Origin: Nocardioides daphniae
GTDB taxonomy: Bacteria > Actinomycetota > Actinomycetes > Propionibacteriales > Nocardioidaceae
DNA: 64,000 nucleotides
Direction of reading: 5' to 3'
NCBI RefSeq assembly: GCF_004777465.1
Contig: NZ_CP038462.1
Coordinates: 744,001-808,000 of the forward strand
This document shows, in pieces, positions 26,467-35,949 of the stretch. How positions within the stretch are numbered: position 1 is the first letter of the stretch; the number at the start of each line of letters is the position of its first letter. The position numbers and the translations under genes were made by a program. The notes under the pieces are model-generated. The model saw nothing but the letters and a program-made list of their open reading frames with translations, was not told the DNA's origin and did not search any database.

Positions 26467-29238
26467 TCATTTCTCCCAAGGCGCCGCGACCGGGAACTGG
26501 TGCTCCATCGCCTCGGTGAGCATGGCCGAGACGGCGTCCTCGTCGAAGGCGGAGTCGTGGTTGTCGGCGATGCAGAAGAAGTCCAGGTCGCGGCGGCGCA
26601 GCGCGCGCAGCTGACCCTGGACGTTCTGGTGGCCCAGGTCGACGTAGGCGTGCTCCGCGGTCGCGGGGAACGCTGCGCCGGTCAGCAGTCCGTAGTGCTG
26701 CGCGAACGACGACAGCAGTGACAGGTCCGTCTCGGAGCGGAAGGGGGCGTACGTCGTCGCGCGGTGCTCGACGGGGAAGCGCTCCTCGATCTCGGCCAGG
26801 ACCGAGCGGCGCATCGGGTGCGGGCTGTGTGCCATGGTGTGGGTGAGGTTGACCCCGAAGGTCTCGCGCAGCAGGCGCTGGTTGTTCCACGCCGCGTGCA
26901 GGTAGGCCAGCTCCTCCGAGCCGGGCAGCCCGACCGGGCGCAGCGCCTCGAAGGTGGCGAACGCGCCGGCCGCGGAGAAGAAGAGCTCCGGTCGCAGCGG
27001 GCGGCCCAGCATCACGTCGTCGTTGACGTAGAGGAAGTGCTCGGCCAGGTCGGGCACGTGGTGCAGCCGCGACTCGATCGCGTGCGACGAGAAGGTCGGC
27101 AGCGCGTCGGCCGGGAAGATGTCGCGGTGGTCGACCAGCGCGATCTTCTCGTGGCTGGTGTCGAGCCACGCCGGCACCTGCCCGGCGGTGACCAGGTGGA
27201 TGCGGCGCACCCACGGCGCGAAGAGGTGGAGGCTGCGCATCGACCAGCGCAGCTCGTCGCGGCTGCGGTAGCGCGCGGCCCCGCTGGACGACTCGGTCGT
27301 CGCGGCCCCGGTACGCCCCGCCAGCCGCTCGGCGCGCGCCGCCTGCCAGGCGGGATCGTCACCGTCGACCCAGGTGTAGACGACGTCGACCTCGACGCGG
27401 GTGTCGTGCACTGTCGGCAGCATTGTCGCCGGGATCGCGCGCACGCCCACGCCCCACACCTCGGCCTCGACGGTCTCGGTCTCGGCGGGGAGTCGCGGAC
27501 CGAAGCGCGACGGGCCGGGCGCGATCAGCGCGCCGGTGGCGTCGGGCTGCCAGAACTCCACGCGTACGCCCTGACCGGCGAGCAGGCCGCGGTGGCCGCC
27601 GCGACCGGGCCACGGCTCGAGGTGCAGCGCGCCGCTGCCGGAGCGGCGCAGCGCCTCGGCCATCGCCTCGACGGTGCCGCGGCGCTCGGGCCAGCCGTTC
27701 TCCTCCGGCTCGAGCAGGCTCAGCCACACCGGGGGAGCGGCGTCGACCAGCGCGGTCAGGAAGTCGGCGCGCCTGTGCGACGGCACCACGACGACGGCGG
27801 TCGGGTCGTCGCCGTGCGGCGGCAGGACGCACCAGGTCGCCCCGGCGGCGGCGCGACGGGCGGCGCCGGCGGCGTGCTCGAGCGCGGTGCGGCGGGCCTC
27901 GACCGGTGTGATCCCCACGGCAGAGTCGCCGACGGCCAGCTTGCCGATCGGGCCGACGGTGCGCCCGTGCAGCACCTTGCGGGGGGCCAGCGGGTCGCGA
28001 CGCCGGGCGACGGCGCGGTGGAAGACCTCCACCCACTCCAGCGCCAGCGTGTCGGCCGACCACTGCTGCGCGGAGAGGCGCGCGGCGGCGCCCATGGTGC
28101 GGCGTACGTCGTCGTCGAGCGCGAGGTGGCGCATCGCGGCGGCCAGCCCGGCGCGCGACTCCGGCGGCACCAGGTAGCCGTCGACGCCGTCGGTGATGAT
28201 CTCGCGCGGACCGGCTGGCACGTCGTAGCTGACGACCGGGACGCCGGCGGCCATGGCTTCCTGCAGCACCAGGCCGAACCCTTCGGCGCGCGAGGTCAGC
28301 AGGCCGACGCTGCCACGCGCCCACTCGGTGGGCATGTCGTCGGTCGAGCCTGGCAGCTCGACGCGCCCGGTGAGGCCGCGACGGCGTACGAGCGCCTCCA
28401 GCGAGGCCCGGCGGGGGCCCTCGCCCCAGATCCGTAGCCGCCAGTCGGGCAGCTCGTCGGCGATCGAGGCGAAGGCGTCGACCATCTGCTCGAAGCGCTT
28501 TTCCACCGAGAGGCGACCGGCGGCGACGAAGACCTTCTCCTCCAGCGTCGCGCGGGGCGCGGGCGTCGGCGGGAGCGGGTTGGGCATGACGACCATGTCG
28601 GGCGCGGCGCCGCGCAGCTGGGCGGCGAGCCAGTCGTTCATGGAGCCGGTCAGGGAGGCGACGACGTCGGCGCGCGGGGCGAAGGTCAGCAGCGCGTCCA
28701 TGTCGTAGACACGGGTCGAGGACGCCCGGTGCTCCTGGTGGACCACCGCCACCGACGGCGGCGCGAGCTGCACGACGGCGGCGAGCAGCTCGGGGATGGT
28801 GGTGACGAGGACGTCGACGTCGACCGTCGGGAGGAACTCCTGCAGCACCACGTCGGTGAGACCGTCGTACGTCGCGTCCCAGCGCCGCGGGACCAGCGTC
28901 GCCTCGCGCTGCGCCAGGGTCGCAGCCTGGGCCGGGGTGGCGACGCCGCGGCGCAGGGGTCGCGGCGCCTCGGGGTCGCGGACGTCGAGCAGGTGGGTGA
29001 CGGTGACCCGGGGGTCGACCTCGTAGTGCGGTCGGTCGGCGGTGCGCAGCAGCGACAGCAGGGTGACGTCGTGGCCCTCCGGCAGCGCGGCGAGCGCGTT
29101 GGCCTGGGTGATCACCGAGCGCTCGGTGCCGGCGCCGCCGTCGATGGTGTGCACGACGAAGCCGATCCGCAGCCGCTTGGGCGTGCGGGCGCGCAGCTGG
29201 CCGGCGGCGCTGCGCAGCCGCCCGGAGAGGCCTGTCAC
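26467..29238 (-). CDS. GT4 glycosyltransferase-Stealth phosphotransferase fusion
   Basis: This 923-aa protein has two catalytic modules. Residues about 20-420 form a GT4-type glycosyltransferase (RIGFVVHTIDGGAGTERS near the start; EX7E-type motif in EGFGLVLQEAMAAGVPVVS). From about residue 616 it carries the Stealth conserved regions: CR1 VDVVYTWVDGDDPAW, CR2 with RYRSRDELRWSMRSLHLF and LYVNDDVMLGRP, CR3 around THTMAHSPHPMRRS, and CR4 near NHDSAFDEDAVS. Stealth proteins transfer sugar-1-phosphates to build capsule-like polymers. GTG 29238 overlaps the stop of the upstream gene. The two stages of repeat-unit synthesis may thus be coupled in one protein. Confidence 0.88.
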   Translation of the reverse strand: MTGLSGRLRSAAGQLRARTPKRLRIGFVVHTIDGGAGTERSVITQANALAALPEGHDVTLLSLLRTADRPHYEVDPRVTVTHLLDVRDPEAPRPLRRGVATPAQAATLAQREATLVPRRWDATYDGLTDVVLQEFLPTVDVDVLVTTIPELLAAVVQLAPPSVAVVHQEHRASSTRVYDMDALLTFAPRADVVASLTGSMNDWLAAQLRGAAPDMVVMPNPLPPTPAPRATLEEKVFVAAGRLSVEKRFEQMVDAFASIADELPDWRLRIWGEGPRRASLEALVRRRGLTGRVELPGSTDDMPTEWARGSVGLLTSRAEGFGLVLQEAMAAGVPVVSYDVPAGPREIITDGVDGYLVPPESRAGLAAAMRHLALDDDVRRTMGAAARLSAQQWSADTLALEWVEVFHRAVARRRDPLAPRKVLHGRTVGPIGKLAVGDSAVGITPVEARRTALEHAAGAARRAAAGATWCVLPPHGDDPTAVVVVPSHRRADFLTALVDAAPPVWLSLLEPEENGWPERRGTVEAMAEALRRSGSGALHLEPWPGRGGHRGLLAGQGVRVEFWQPDATGALIAPGPSRFGPRLPAETETVEAEVWGVGVRAIPATMLPTVHDTRVEVDVVYTWVDGDDPAWQAARAERLAGRTGAATTESSSGAARYRSRDELRWSMRSLHLFAPWVRRIHLVTAGQVPAWLDTSHEKIALVDHRDIFPADALPTFSSHAIESRLHHVPDLAEHFLYVNDDVMLGRPLRPELFFSAAGAFATFEALRPVGLPGSEELAYLHAAWNNQRLLRETFGVNLTHTMAHSPHPMRRSVLAEIEERFPVEHRATTYAPFRSETDLSLLSSFAQHYGLLTGAAFPATAEHAYVDLGHQNVQGQLRALRRRDLDFFCIADNHDSAFDEDAVSAMLTEAMEHQFPVAAPWEK

Positions 29239-29787
29239 AGATCGGTCGTGAGGTGGCGGACCTCGTGCTCGATGAGGTGCAGCACCGGGACGCCGAGCTT
29301 GCGGCGGGCGCGCGAGGTCCAGTCGACGTGGAAGAACTCCGAGACCAGGTGCGGGCTGGTCAGCACGATGGCCTCGCTGGCGTCGACCTGCTTGGTTCGA
29401 GGCGAGCGCGCCGACCGGCTCGGAGTCGAAGACGACGCCGCGGGCGGTGGCCCCGGCCGTACGCAGCGCCGCGAGGCTGCGGGTCAGCTCGCCCTCGGCG
29501 GCCTCCTCGCTCTCCTCGCGCAGCTTCTCCAGGTCGAGGTCGTTGACGACCGCCGGGGCCGCCAGCATCTCGCCGGCGCCGAGCGAGCCGAGCGCTGCCT
29601 CGATCCGCGCCGAGGCGTCCTCGAGCGGGATGAGCACGTGGTAGACGACCTCGTCGGCGATCTGGTCGTGGAGGCCGAAGATCTGGGCGGCGTCGGCGGG
29701 ACTGACCTCGTGCTCGGCCAGGACCACGACGTCGTAGGTGCCGATGCCGTCGTCGATCGGTTCGTTGCTGCTGGTCTGCTCGGTCAT
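29235..29787 (-). CDS. Hypothetical protein, alpha/beta (possibly universal-stress-like), frameshifted
   Basis: The ATG at 29787 begins a product of about 183 aa. The first part has Rossmann-like alternation: YDVVVLAEHEVSPADAAQIF, VVYHVLIPLEDAS, then TAGATARGVVFDSEPVGAL. One base is out near 29397, after which the frame continues with DASEAIVLTSPHLVSEFF and VPVLHLIEHEVRHLTTDL to the stop at 29235. The pattern recalls universal stress proteins, but the ATP-binding glycine motif is not clear. It is translationally coupled to the GT4-Stealth gene, suggesting a role with that enzyme. Confidence 0.6.
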
Positions 29788-29798
29788 GACGGGCTCCC

Positions 29799-30929
29799 TC
29801 AGTCGTCGGTGCCCAGAATCCTAGCGAGGTCGTACCTGACCGGTTCGTCCAGTTGCTCGTAGCCGCACGAGTGCGGATCGCGGTCGGGGCGCCACCGCTG
29901 GAACTGCGCGGTGTGGCGGAAGCGACGACCCTCCATGTGGTCGTACTTCACCTCCAGCACCCGCTCGGGACGCAGCGGCGTGAAGGCCAGGTCCTTGCCC
30001 GCGCTCCAGCGGCTCTGGGTGCCCGGGACGCGGTCGGGGTTGGCGATCGCCCACTGGCCCCACGGGTGCTCGGAGAGGTCGCAGACAAGGTCGGCCAGCT
30101 CCTCCATCAGCTCGGCGCGGCGGGCAGCGGTGAAGCTGGCCGCGACGCCGACGTGGTGGAGCTGCAGGTCGCCGTCGACGTCGTCGTACAGCCCCAGCAG
30201 GAGGCTGCCGAGCAGCGGCTTCTCGGGGGTGGAGGTCTTGTGCTCGCGGTAGCCGGCGAGCACCACGTCGGCGGTGCGCACGTGCTTGACCTTCACCATC
30301 GTGCGCTTGTTGGGGGTGTAGACGGCGTCGAGCGGCTTGGCGACGACGCCGTCCAGCCCGGCGCCCTCGAACTGGGTGAACCACTCGGTCGCCTCGTCGA
30401 CGTCGTCGGTGGTGCGCGACAGGTGGCAGCGTCCGCCGAGCATCGACCCGTCGCTCCCGGTCGTGGGGGAGAGGTGGGCCAGGGCCTCCTCGAGGGCGGC
30501 GCGCCGCTCCGCGAACGGACGGTCGAGGAAGGAGTCGTCGCCCAGCGCGAGCAGGTCGAAGGCGACGAAACCGGCGGGCGTGGTCTCCGAGAGCATCGTC
30601 ACCCGCGACTTCGCGGGGTGGATCCGCTCCGAGAGCGCGTCGAACTGGAGCCGCTGCTGCCCGTCGTCGGTGGGCAGCGCGACGAAGAGCTCGCCGTCGA
30701 GGACCACCCGCTCGGGCAGGTCGCGCAGCACCGCCTCGACGACCTCGGGGAAGTAGCGGGTCAGCGGCTTGGTGTTGCGGCTGGCGAGCTCGACCTCGTC
30801 GCCGTCGCGGAAGACGATGCAGCGGAAGCCGTCCCACTTCGGCTCGAAGCTCATCCCTCCACCCGTGGGCACCTTCGGCGCCGAGGTGGCGAGCATGGGG
30901 AGCAGGGGCGGCATCACGGGAAGGTCCAC
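29799..30929 (-). CDS. ligC: ATP-dependent DNA ligase LigC
   Basis: This is a stand-alone 376-aa ATP-dependent DNA ligase. The adenylation lysine lies in motif I FEPKWDGFRCI, with motif III FVAFDLLAL, motif IV GLDGVVAKPLDAVY and motif V MVKVKHVRTADVVLAGY, followed by an OB domain with LGLYDDVDGDLQLHHVGVA. Family knowledge: LigC acts in base excision repair and backup end joining together with PrimPolC. A PrimPol gene is at 22163, on the opposite strand, separated by the surface-polymer genes. ATG 30929 is the only sensible start. Confidence 0.93.
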   Translation of the reverse strand: MDLPVMPPLLPMLATSAPKVPTGGGMSFEPKWDGFRCIVFRDGDEVELASRNTKPLTRYFPEVVEAVLRDLPERVVLDGELFVALPTDDGQQRLQFDALSERIHPAKSRVTMLSETTPAGFVAFDLLALGDDSFLDRPFAERRAALEEALAHLSPTTGSDGSMLGGRCHLSRTTDDVDEATEWFTQFEGAGLDGVVAKPLDAVYTPNKRTMVKVKHVRTADVVLAGYREHKTSTPEKPLLGSLLLGLYDDVDGDLQLHHVGVAASFTAARRAELMEELADLVCDLSEHPWGQWAIANPDRVPGTQSRWSAGKDLAFTPLRPERVLEVKYDHMEGRRFRHTAQFQRWRPDRDPHSCGYEQLDEPVRYDLARILGTDD

Positions 30930-31013
30930 GCTGGCGAATCTAGTCCTGCGGCCACAGGTAGGGTGTGGCCCACTTCACGGCGTGTCAGCAACCGATCCCT
31001 GAGGTGTCCCCCC

Positions 31014-32129
31014 GTGCCCCACCCTGCCGCCTCCGCCCCCGCGGACGAGCCGGCGCGCCCGAGGTTGGTGCTGGTCTCGGGGTCGGGGCGCAGCGGTACG
31101 AGCTCGCTCGCGGGCAGCCTGGCCCGGCTCGGCCTGCGCGTGCCCGGGCCACAGGTGCCGCCGTCGCAGACCAACCCGCGGGGCTTCTACGAGCCGCAGT
31201 GGGTGACCGCGTTCCACAAGGGCTACCTGCGCGAGGCGATCGTCTCCAACATCGACAGCCGACCCGAGGCGCCCGCACGGGTGGCCGAGGTGGTCGCCTC
31301 CGGCGAGGCGCACGCCCGCCTGCGGGAGTGGCTCTCGGGCCAGCTCGAGCACCCGATGCTGGTGGTGAAGGACCCGCACGCCTTCTGGTTCGCCGAGGTG
31401 TGGCGCGACGTCTGCGCCGAGCTCGGCGTCGACCTCAAGTGGCTGACCGCGGTGCGGCACCCGGCCGAGGTGGTCGGGTCGCGCGACCTCGCCTACCGCC
31501 AGGACACCCCCGAGCACGTCCGCCGGGCCAAGGAGACCTCCAACGTCGCCGGGTGGGTGCATGCGGCGCTGCTCACCGAGCAGGTCGGTCGGACTGCCGG
31601 GCCGCACGGCCGGGCGTTCGTTCGGTACGACGACCTGCTCGACGACTGGCGCACCGCGCTGGTGCCGGTGCAGGAGCAGCTCGCCCTGCCCTTCACCGCC
31701 CGCCTGGCCAGCCGTGAGCGTCACCCGGTCGACGACTTCCTCACCCCGCAGCTGCGCCACTCGCAGCTGACCTGGGACGACCTCTCCACCCCCGACTGGC
31801 TGCGCGAGATGGCCGAGGAGGTGTGGGAGCTGCTCGGCCGCCTGGTCGCCGAGCCCGCCGACCCGGTGGTGCTGGCCCGGCTCGACGAGATCCACGCCGA
31901 CTACGACGCCCGCTACGCCGAGGCCGTCGCGCTGACCTTCGACCACACCGAGGCCGCACGGCAGGCGCGAGCACGCGTCGTACGCGCGCAGATGCGGGAG
32001 CGGATCGCCGTCGTGCGCGCCGACCTGCGCCGGACGCGGGCTGAGCTGCAGTACGCCCGTGGTCGCGAGGGCAGCCCGCGGGCGCTGGGTGGGTGGATCG
32101 GGCGCAAGTGGCGTTCGCTGCTCCACTAG
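31014..32129 (+). CDS. Sulfotransferase family protein
   Basis: This 371-aa protein has the sulfotransferase P-loop-like site for PAPS: LVSGSGRSGTSSLAGSLARL near residues 18-37, followed by NPRGFYEPQWVTAFHKGYL and the second signature LKWLTAVRHPAEVVGSRDLA. The C-terminal third is a long charged helix (ARARVVRAQMRERIAVVRAD). GTG 31014 is chosen because it directly precedes the conserved core. Its place beside the polymer genes suggests sulfation of a surface glycan, but the acceptor is unknown. Confidence 0.85.
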   Translation: MPHPAASAPADEPARPRLVLVSGSGRSGTSSLAGSLARLGLRVPGPQVPPSQTNPRGFYEPQWVTAFHKGYLREAIVSNIDSRPEAPARVAEVVASGEAHARLREWLSGQLEHPMLVVKDPHAFWFAEVWRDVCAELGVDLKWLTAVRHPAEVVGSRDLAYRQDTPEHVRRAKETSNVAGWVHAALLTEQVGRTAGPHGRAFVRYDDLLDDWRTALVPVQEQLALPFTARLASRERHPVDDFLTPQLRHSQLTWDDLSTPDWLREMAEEVWELLGRLVAEPADPVVLARLDEIHADYDARYAEAVALTFDHTEAARQARARVVRAQMRERIAVVRADLRRTRAELQYARGREGSPRALGGWIGRKWRSLLH

Positions 32130-32158
32130 AGTGCGGGGCGGTGGGCTGGTCCCACCGT

Positions 32159-32237
32159 TCCCCGGTTGGTCTGCCGGCAGGGCCCGCCTGACTTTGAATC
32201 AGGACTAGCGACGTAGGTTCGACTCCTACCCGGGGAG
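32159..32237 (+). tRNA. tRNA-Gln(UUG), non-canonical
   Basis: The acceptor stem pairs TCCCCGG (32159-32165) with CCGGGGA (32230-32236). The anticodon arm is CCTGA-CTTTGAA-TCAGG with anticodon TTG at 32194-32196, and the T arm is GTAGG-TTCGACT-CCTAC. The U1-A72 pair and G73 agree with tRNA-Gln identity. It is odd in being 79 nt long, with a 9-nt variable region and a D arm lacking the usual A14 and A21. CCA is not fully encoded. The fold is clear but the D arm is not, so it may be a divergent tRNA or a tRNA-like element. Confidence 0.65.
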
Positions 32238-32246
32238 CAAACGCGC

Positions 32247-32300
32247 AACTGGTCGATGGATGTCGATCAGGAGGCGTGGATCTGCATCCATCGACCAGTT
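32247..32300. terminator. Perfect 16-bp inverted repeat after the tRNA
   Basis: AACTGGTCGATGGATG (32247-32262) is repeated exactly in inverse at 32285-32300 around a 22-nt loop, which itself can form a GATC-GATC inner pairing. It lies 10 nt after the tRNA and 29 nt beyond the end of the ABC ATPase gene, so it could terminate both. No T tract is present, and a different role is possible. Confidence 0.55.
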
Positions 32301-32328
32301 CGTACGGTCGGCCGTCAGGCGCTGGGTC

Positions 32329-33420
32329 TCAGGCGCTCAGCCGCTCCCCGCTCGCGGTGTCGAAGACCGCGACCTGCCCCGGCGTCGGCACCAGGCGTAC
32401 GGTCTCGCCCTTCGTCAGCTTCATCCGGCCGGGCACCCGCGCGACGACCTGGTGCAGCACGGTCTCGGCGCCGGTCGCGGCGGGCGTCGCGTAGAGGTAG
32501 GCGTCGGCGCCCAGCTCCTCGCTGACCGTCACCGTGACCGGGTAGCCGGGCTCGCCGTCGGCGGCCAGGCGCCAGGCCTCGGGGCGTACACCGATGGTCA
32601 CCTCGCCCGAGGCCCTCGCGATGGTCTCGCGCTCGACCGCGAACTCGAAGCCGTCGACCTCGACACCGGTGGCGGTGGGGCGGCCCGACATCAGGTTCAT
32701 CGCGGGGGAGCCGATGAAGCTGGCGACGAAGAGGTTGGCCGGGCGGTCGTAGAGCGCGAGCGGGGTGTCGACCTGTTGGAGCACGCCGTCCTTCATCACC
32801 GCGACCCGGTCACCCATCGTCATCGCCTCCACCTGGTCGTGGGTGACGTAGACGGTGGTGGTGCCGAGGCGCTGCTGGAGCGCTGCGATCTGGGTGCGGG
32901 TGGCGACGCGCAGCTTGGCGTCGAGGTTGGAGAGCGGCTCGTCCATGCAGAAGACGCGGGGCTGGCGCACGATCGCCCGCCCCATCGCGACGCGCTGGCG
33001 CTGGCCTCCCGACAGGGAGCGCGGTTTGCGGTCGAGGTGCTCGGTGAGGTCGAGCATCTCTGCCGCCTCGGCCACCCGCTGCGTGCGCTCGGCCTTGGGG
33101 ACGCCGGCGAGCTTGAGCGCGAAGGCCATGTTGTCGCCGACGCTCATGTGCGGGTAGAGCGCGTAGCTCTGGAAGACCATGGCGATGTCGCGGTCCTTCG
33201 GCGGCACGTCGTTGACGACCTGGCCGTCGATCCGCACCTCGCCGGAGGTCACCTCCTCGAGCCCCGCGAGCATCCGCAGGGAGGTCGACTTGCCACAGCC
33301 GGACGGACCGACGAGCACCATGAACTCGCCGTCGCCGACCTCCAGGCTGAAGTCGTCGACGGCCGGCCGCGGGCTGCCGGGGTAGACCCGCTGCGCGTGG
33401 TCGAAGGTCACTGTTGCCAT
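32329..33420 (-). CDS. Sugar ABC transporter ATP-binding protein (MsiK/UgpC type)
   Basis: This 363-aa ATPase powers carbohydrate ABC importers. Walker A is [18 protein letters not shown], the signature is [16 protein letters not shown], Walker B is [17 protein letters not shown], and the H-loop is [16 protein letters not shown]. The C-terminal part carries the MalK-type TOBE/OB region ([10 protein letters not shown]). In Streptomyces the equivalent MsiK is encoded far from its transporters; here the gene is divergent from cebE. A CebR-type operator lies 20 nt before the ATG at 33420, so cellobiose control is likely. Confidence 0.92.
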   Translation of the reverse strand: MATVTFDHAQRVYPGSPRPAVDDFSLEVGDGEFMVLVGPSGCGKSTSLRMLAGLEEVTSGEVRIDGQVVNDVPPKDRDIAMVFQSYALYPHMSVGDNMAFALKLAGVPKAERTQRVAEAAEMLDLTEHLDRKPRSLSGGQRQRVAMGRAIVRQPRVFCMDEPLSNLDAKLRVATRTQIAALQQRLGTTTVYVTHDQVEAMTMGDRVAVMKDGVLQQVDTPLALYDRPANLFVASFIGSPAMNLMSGRPTATGVEVDGFEFAVERETIARASGEVTIGVRPEAWRLAADGEPGYPVTVTVSEELGADAYLYATPAATGAETVLHQVVARVPGRMKLTKGETVRLVPTPGQVAVFDTASGERLSA

Positions 33421-33439
33421 GGTGTTCGCCTCTGGTTCT

Positions 33440-33453
33440 TGGTAGCGCTTCCA
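33440..33453. promoter_or_regulatory. CebR-type operator upstream of the ATPase gene
   Basis: TGGTAGCGCTTCCA matches 12 of 14 positions of the CebR consensus palindrome TGGGAGCGCTCCCA. It lies 20 nt before the ATPase start on the minus strand. Confidence 0.78.
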
Positions 33454-33573
33454 CACCTTTCTCACGGCGGTGCGGTCGCTGCGGTTCTCGCATACTTGCA
33501 GGCCGCAGCGGGAGGAAGCAAGGACTTCTTGACACGGATTGTGATCCCTGTCACGGTGAGAACGTAACAGGAG

Positions 33574-33587
33574 TGGAAGCGCTCTCA
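33574..33587. promoter_or_regulatory. CebR-type operator upstream of cebE
   Basis: TGGAAGCGCTCTCA matches 12 of 14 positions of TGGGAGCGCTCCCA. It lies 78 nt before the cebE start, in a suitable position to block transcription of the transporter operon. Confidence 0.8.
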
Positions 33588-33664
33588 CGCCGTTCGACCT
33601 CAAGGTCCACGACGAGTGCCTCCGCGTCAGTGGCCCGTCCGGGCCCGGAGCCCAGGGAGAGAAC

Positions 33665-34939
33665 GTGCGTACAAGGACCAATGGACGGGGCAGGCGCCTG
33701 CGCCCCGTCGCTGCTGCCACCACGGCGGCGCTGCTGGCACTGACCGTCGTCGGCTGCTCGTCTGACGACTCGGCCGACGACGGCACGGTGGAGCTCACCA
33801 TCGCCACCTTCAACGAGTTCGGCTACGAGGAGCTCATCAAGGAGTGGAACGCCGACAACCCCGACATCCAGGTGAAGCAGAAGAAGGTCGGCACTTGGGA
33901 CGATGCCAAGGAGAACCTCTTCACCAAGCTCGCCAGCGGCTCGGGGCTCAGCGACATCGAGGCCATCGAGGGTGACGCGATGCCGGCGATCCTGGCCGAG
34001 TCCGACGCCTTCGTCGACCTCACCGACCCCGAGCTGGAGGGCCGCTGGCTCGACTGGAAGGCCGAGGCCGCCACCAACGCCGACGGCCAGATGATCGGCT
34101 ACGGCACCGACGCCGGCCCCGAGGGCATCTGCTACCGCGCCGACCTCTTCAAGAAGGCCGGCATGCCGACCGACCGCGCCGAGGTCGCCAAGCGCTGGAA
34201 GACATGGGACGACTACTTCGCCGACGGCAAGGAGTTCATCTCCAAGGTGAAGGGCACCGCCTGGTACGACTCCAGCCAGGGCACCGCGCAGGCGATGCTC
34301 AACCAGGTCGAGAACCCCTTTGAGCAGGACGACAACACCATCGACGTCGAGAACCCCGAGCTCGCCGAGGTCTGGAAGGCCGTCACCGGCAACGTCGACC
34401 TCTCCACCCGGCTCTCGCAGTGGGGTGACGACTGGGTCGCCTCCTTCCAGAACGACGGCTTCGCCACGATGGCGTGCCCCGGCTGGATGCTCGGCGTGGT
34501 CTCGGGCAACGCCGAGGGCGTCGAGGGATGGGACTTCGCCGACGTCTTCCCCGGCGGCGGTGGCAACTGGGGCGGCTCGTTCCTGACGGTCCCCGCCCAG
34601 AGCGACCACCCCGAGGAGGCCAAGGAGTTCGCGGCGTGGATCACCGCGCCCGAGCAGCAGGTCCGCGCCTTCGAGGCGATCGGTGCCTTCCCGAGCCAGG
34701 TCGACGCGCTCGACGCCCCCGAGGTGCTCGAGGCGAGCAACGAGTTCTTCAACGACGCCCCGGTCGGCGAGATCCTCTCCAACCGCGCCGAGGCGATCAC
34801 GGTCCAGCCCTACAAGGGCCCGAAGTACTCCGACATCCTCCAGGCCTTCCAGGCCGCGGTGACCCGCGTCGACGACGGCTCCACCAGCGCCGACAAGTCG
34901 TGGCAGACCTTCCTGGCCGACGTCGAGCGGTTGGGCTGA
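33665..34939 (+). CDS. cebE: Cellobiose/cello-oligosaccharide-binding lipoprotein CebE-like
   Basis: This binding component of a cello-oligosaccharide importer is a lipoprotein (signal peptide ending [11 protein letters not shown], lipobox cysteine near residue 31). The mature part has the family-1 sugar-binding pattern: [40 protein letters not shown] and [22 protein letters not shown] 33665 has an AGGGAGAGAAC site. It is the first gene of a run of four (cebE, cebF, cebG, bglC). The specific ligand is inferred from the GH1 enzyme and the operators, not from residues. Confidence 0.88.
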   Translation: MRTRTNGRGRRLRPVAAATTAALLALTVVGCSSDDSADDGTVELTIATFNEFGYEELIKEWNADNPDIQVKQKKVGTWDDAKENLFTKLASGSGLSDIEAIEGDAMPAILAESDAFVDLTDPELEGRWLDWKAEAATNADGQMIGYGTDAGPEGICYRADLFKKAGMPTDRAEVAKRWKTWDDYFADGKEFISKVKGTAWYDSSQGTAQAMLNQVENPFEQDDNTIDVENPELAEVWKAVTGNVDLSTRLSQWGDDWVASFQNDGFATMACPGWMLGVVSGNAEGVEGWDFADVFPGGGGNWGGSFLTVPAQSDHPEEAKEFAAWITAPEQQVRAFEAIGAFPSQVDALDAPEVLEASNEFFNDAPVGEILSNRAEAITVQPYKGPKYSDILQAFQAAVTRVDDGSTSADKSWQTFLADVERLG

Positions 34940-34949
34940 CCCACCTCCC

Positions 34950-35949
34950 ATGACCACCCACCCCAGCGCTGGCGCCCTTCGGACCGAGGACACCCCCGTG
35001 CCCCTCGGCCCGGAGGGCGCCGCGCCCGTACGCCCGACCTGGCGCCAGCGGCTCAACCGCGCCGACGCCAAGTACTCCGGCTACCTCTACGTCGCGCCGT
35101 TCTTCGTCGTCTTCGCCGTGGTCGGGCTCTTCCCGCTGGCCTACACGGCGTACGTGTCGGTGCACGAGTGGAGCCTGATCGGCGGCAAGGGGGAGTTCGT
35201 CGGCCTCGAGAACTACCGCGAGGTGCTCGACAACCCCTACTTCCTCAAGTCGCTGGTCAACACCTTCAGCATTTTCCTGCTCTCCTCGGTGCCGCAGGTC
35301 CTGATCGCGCTGGTGCTGGCCGGCCTGCTCAACAGCGGCCTGCGCGGCGCGACCTTCTGGCGGATGAGCATCCTGGTGCCGTTCGTGGTGGCTCCGGTCG
35401 CGGTGGCGATCATCTTCGGCAACCTCTTCGGTGACCGCTACGGGCTGGTCAACGAGGTGCTGGGGCTGGTCGGGATCGACCCGATCCGGTGGCACGTCGA
35501 CCGGTTCGCCAGCCACGTCGCGATCGCGACGATGGTCAACTGGCGCTGGACCGGCTACAACGCACTGATCCTGCTCGCGGCCATGCAGGCCGTGCCCAAG
35601 GAGCTCTACGAGTCGGCGGCGCTCGACGGCGCCGGCCGGGTGCGGCAGTTCCTCTCGATCACCGTGCCGATGATCCGACCGACCATGATCTTCGTGGTGG
35701 TCACCTCCACGATCGGTGGCCTGCAGATCTTCGCCGAGCCCCGGCTCTTCGACGACACGATGGGGCAACGGCGGCAGCGACCGGCAGTTCAGCACCGTGA
35801 CCATGCTCGTGTACGACTTCGGCTGGCGCCTGCGCGACCTCGGCGCCGCCTCGGCGACGGCCTGGATGCTCTTCCTGGTCATCGTCGTGGTCGCCGTCGT
35901 CAACTTCACCCTCACCCGGCGGCTCTCCGGGGTCGGGGGCCGACGATGA
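34950..35949 (+). CDS. cebF: Sugar ABC transporter permease CebF-like, frameshifted
   Basis: This inner-membrane permease has six predicted helices, the first after a cytoplasmic N-terminus (YLYVAPFFVVFAVVGLFPLA). The coupling EAA-type loop is LYESAALDGAGRVRQFLSIT. At 35763 one extra G in a run of four shifts the frame: DDTMG continues as NGGSDRQFSTVTMLVYDFGW in the next frame to TGA 35947. The full protein has the usual length of about 333 aa. It overlaps cebG by ATGA. The single extra G suggests a sequence error in a homopolymer. Confidence 0.9.

Noticed and set aside
32247..32300. Transposon end or CRISPR repeat at the perfect inverted repeat
   Set aside because: A single copy, no transposase and no repeated spacers; a hairpin is the simpler reading.
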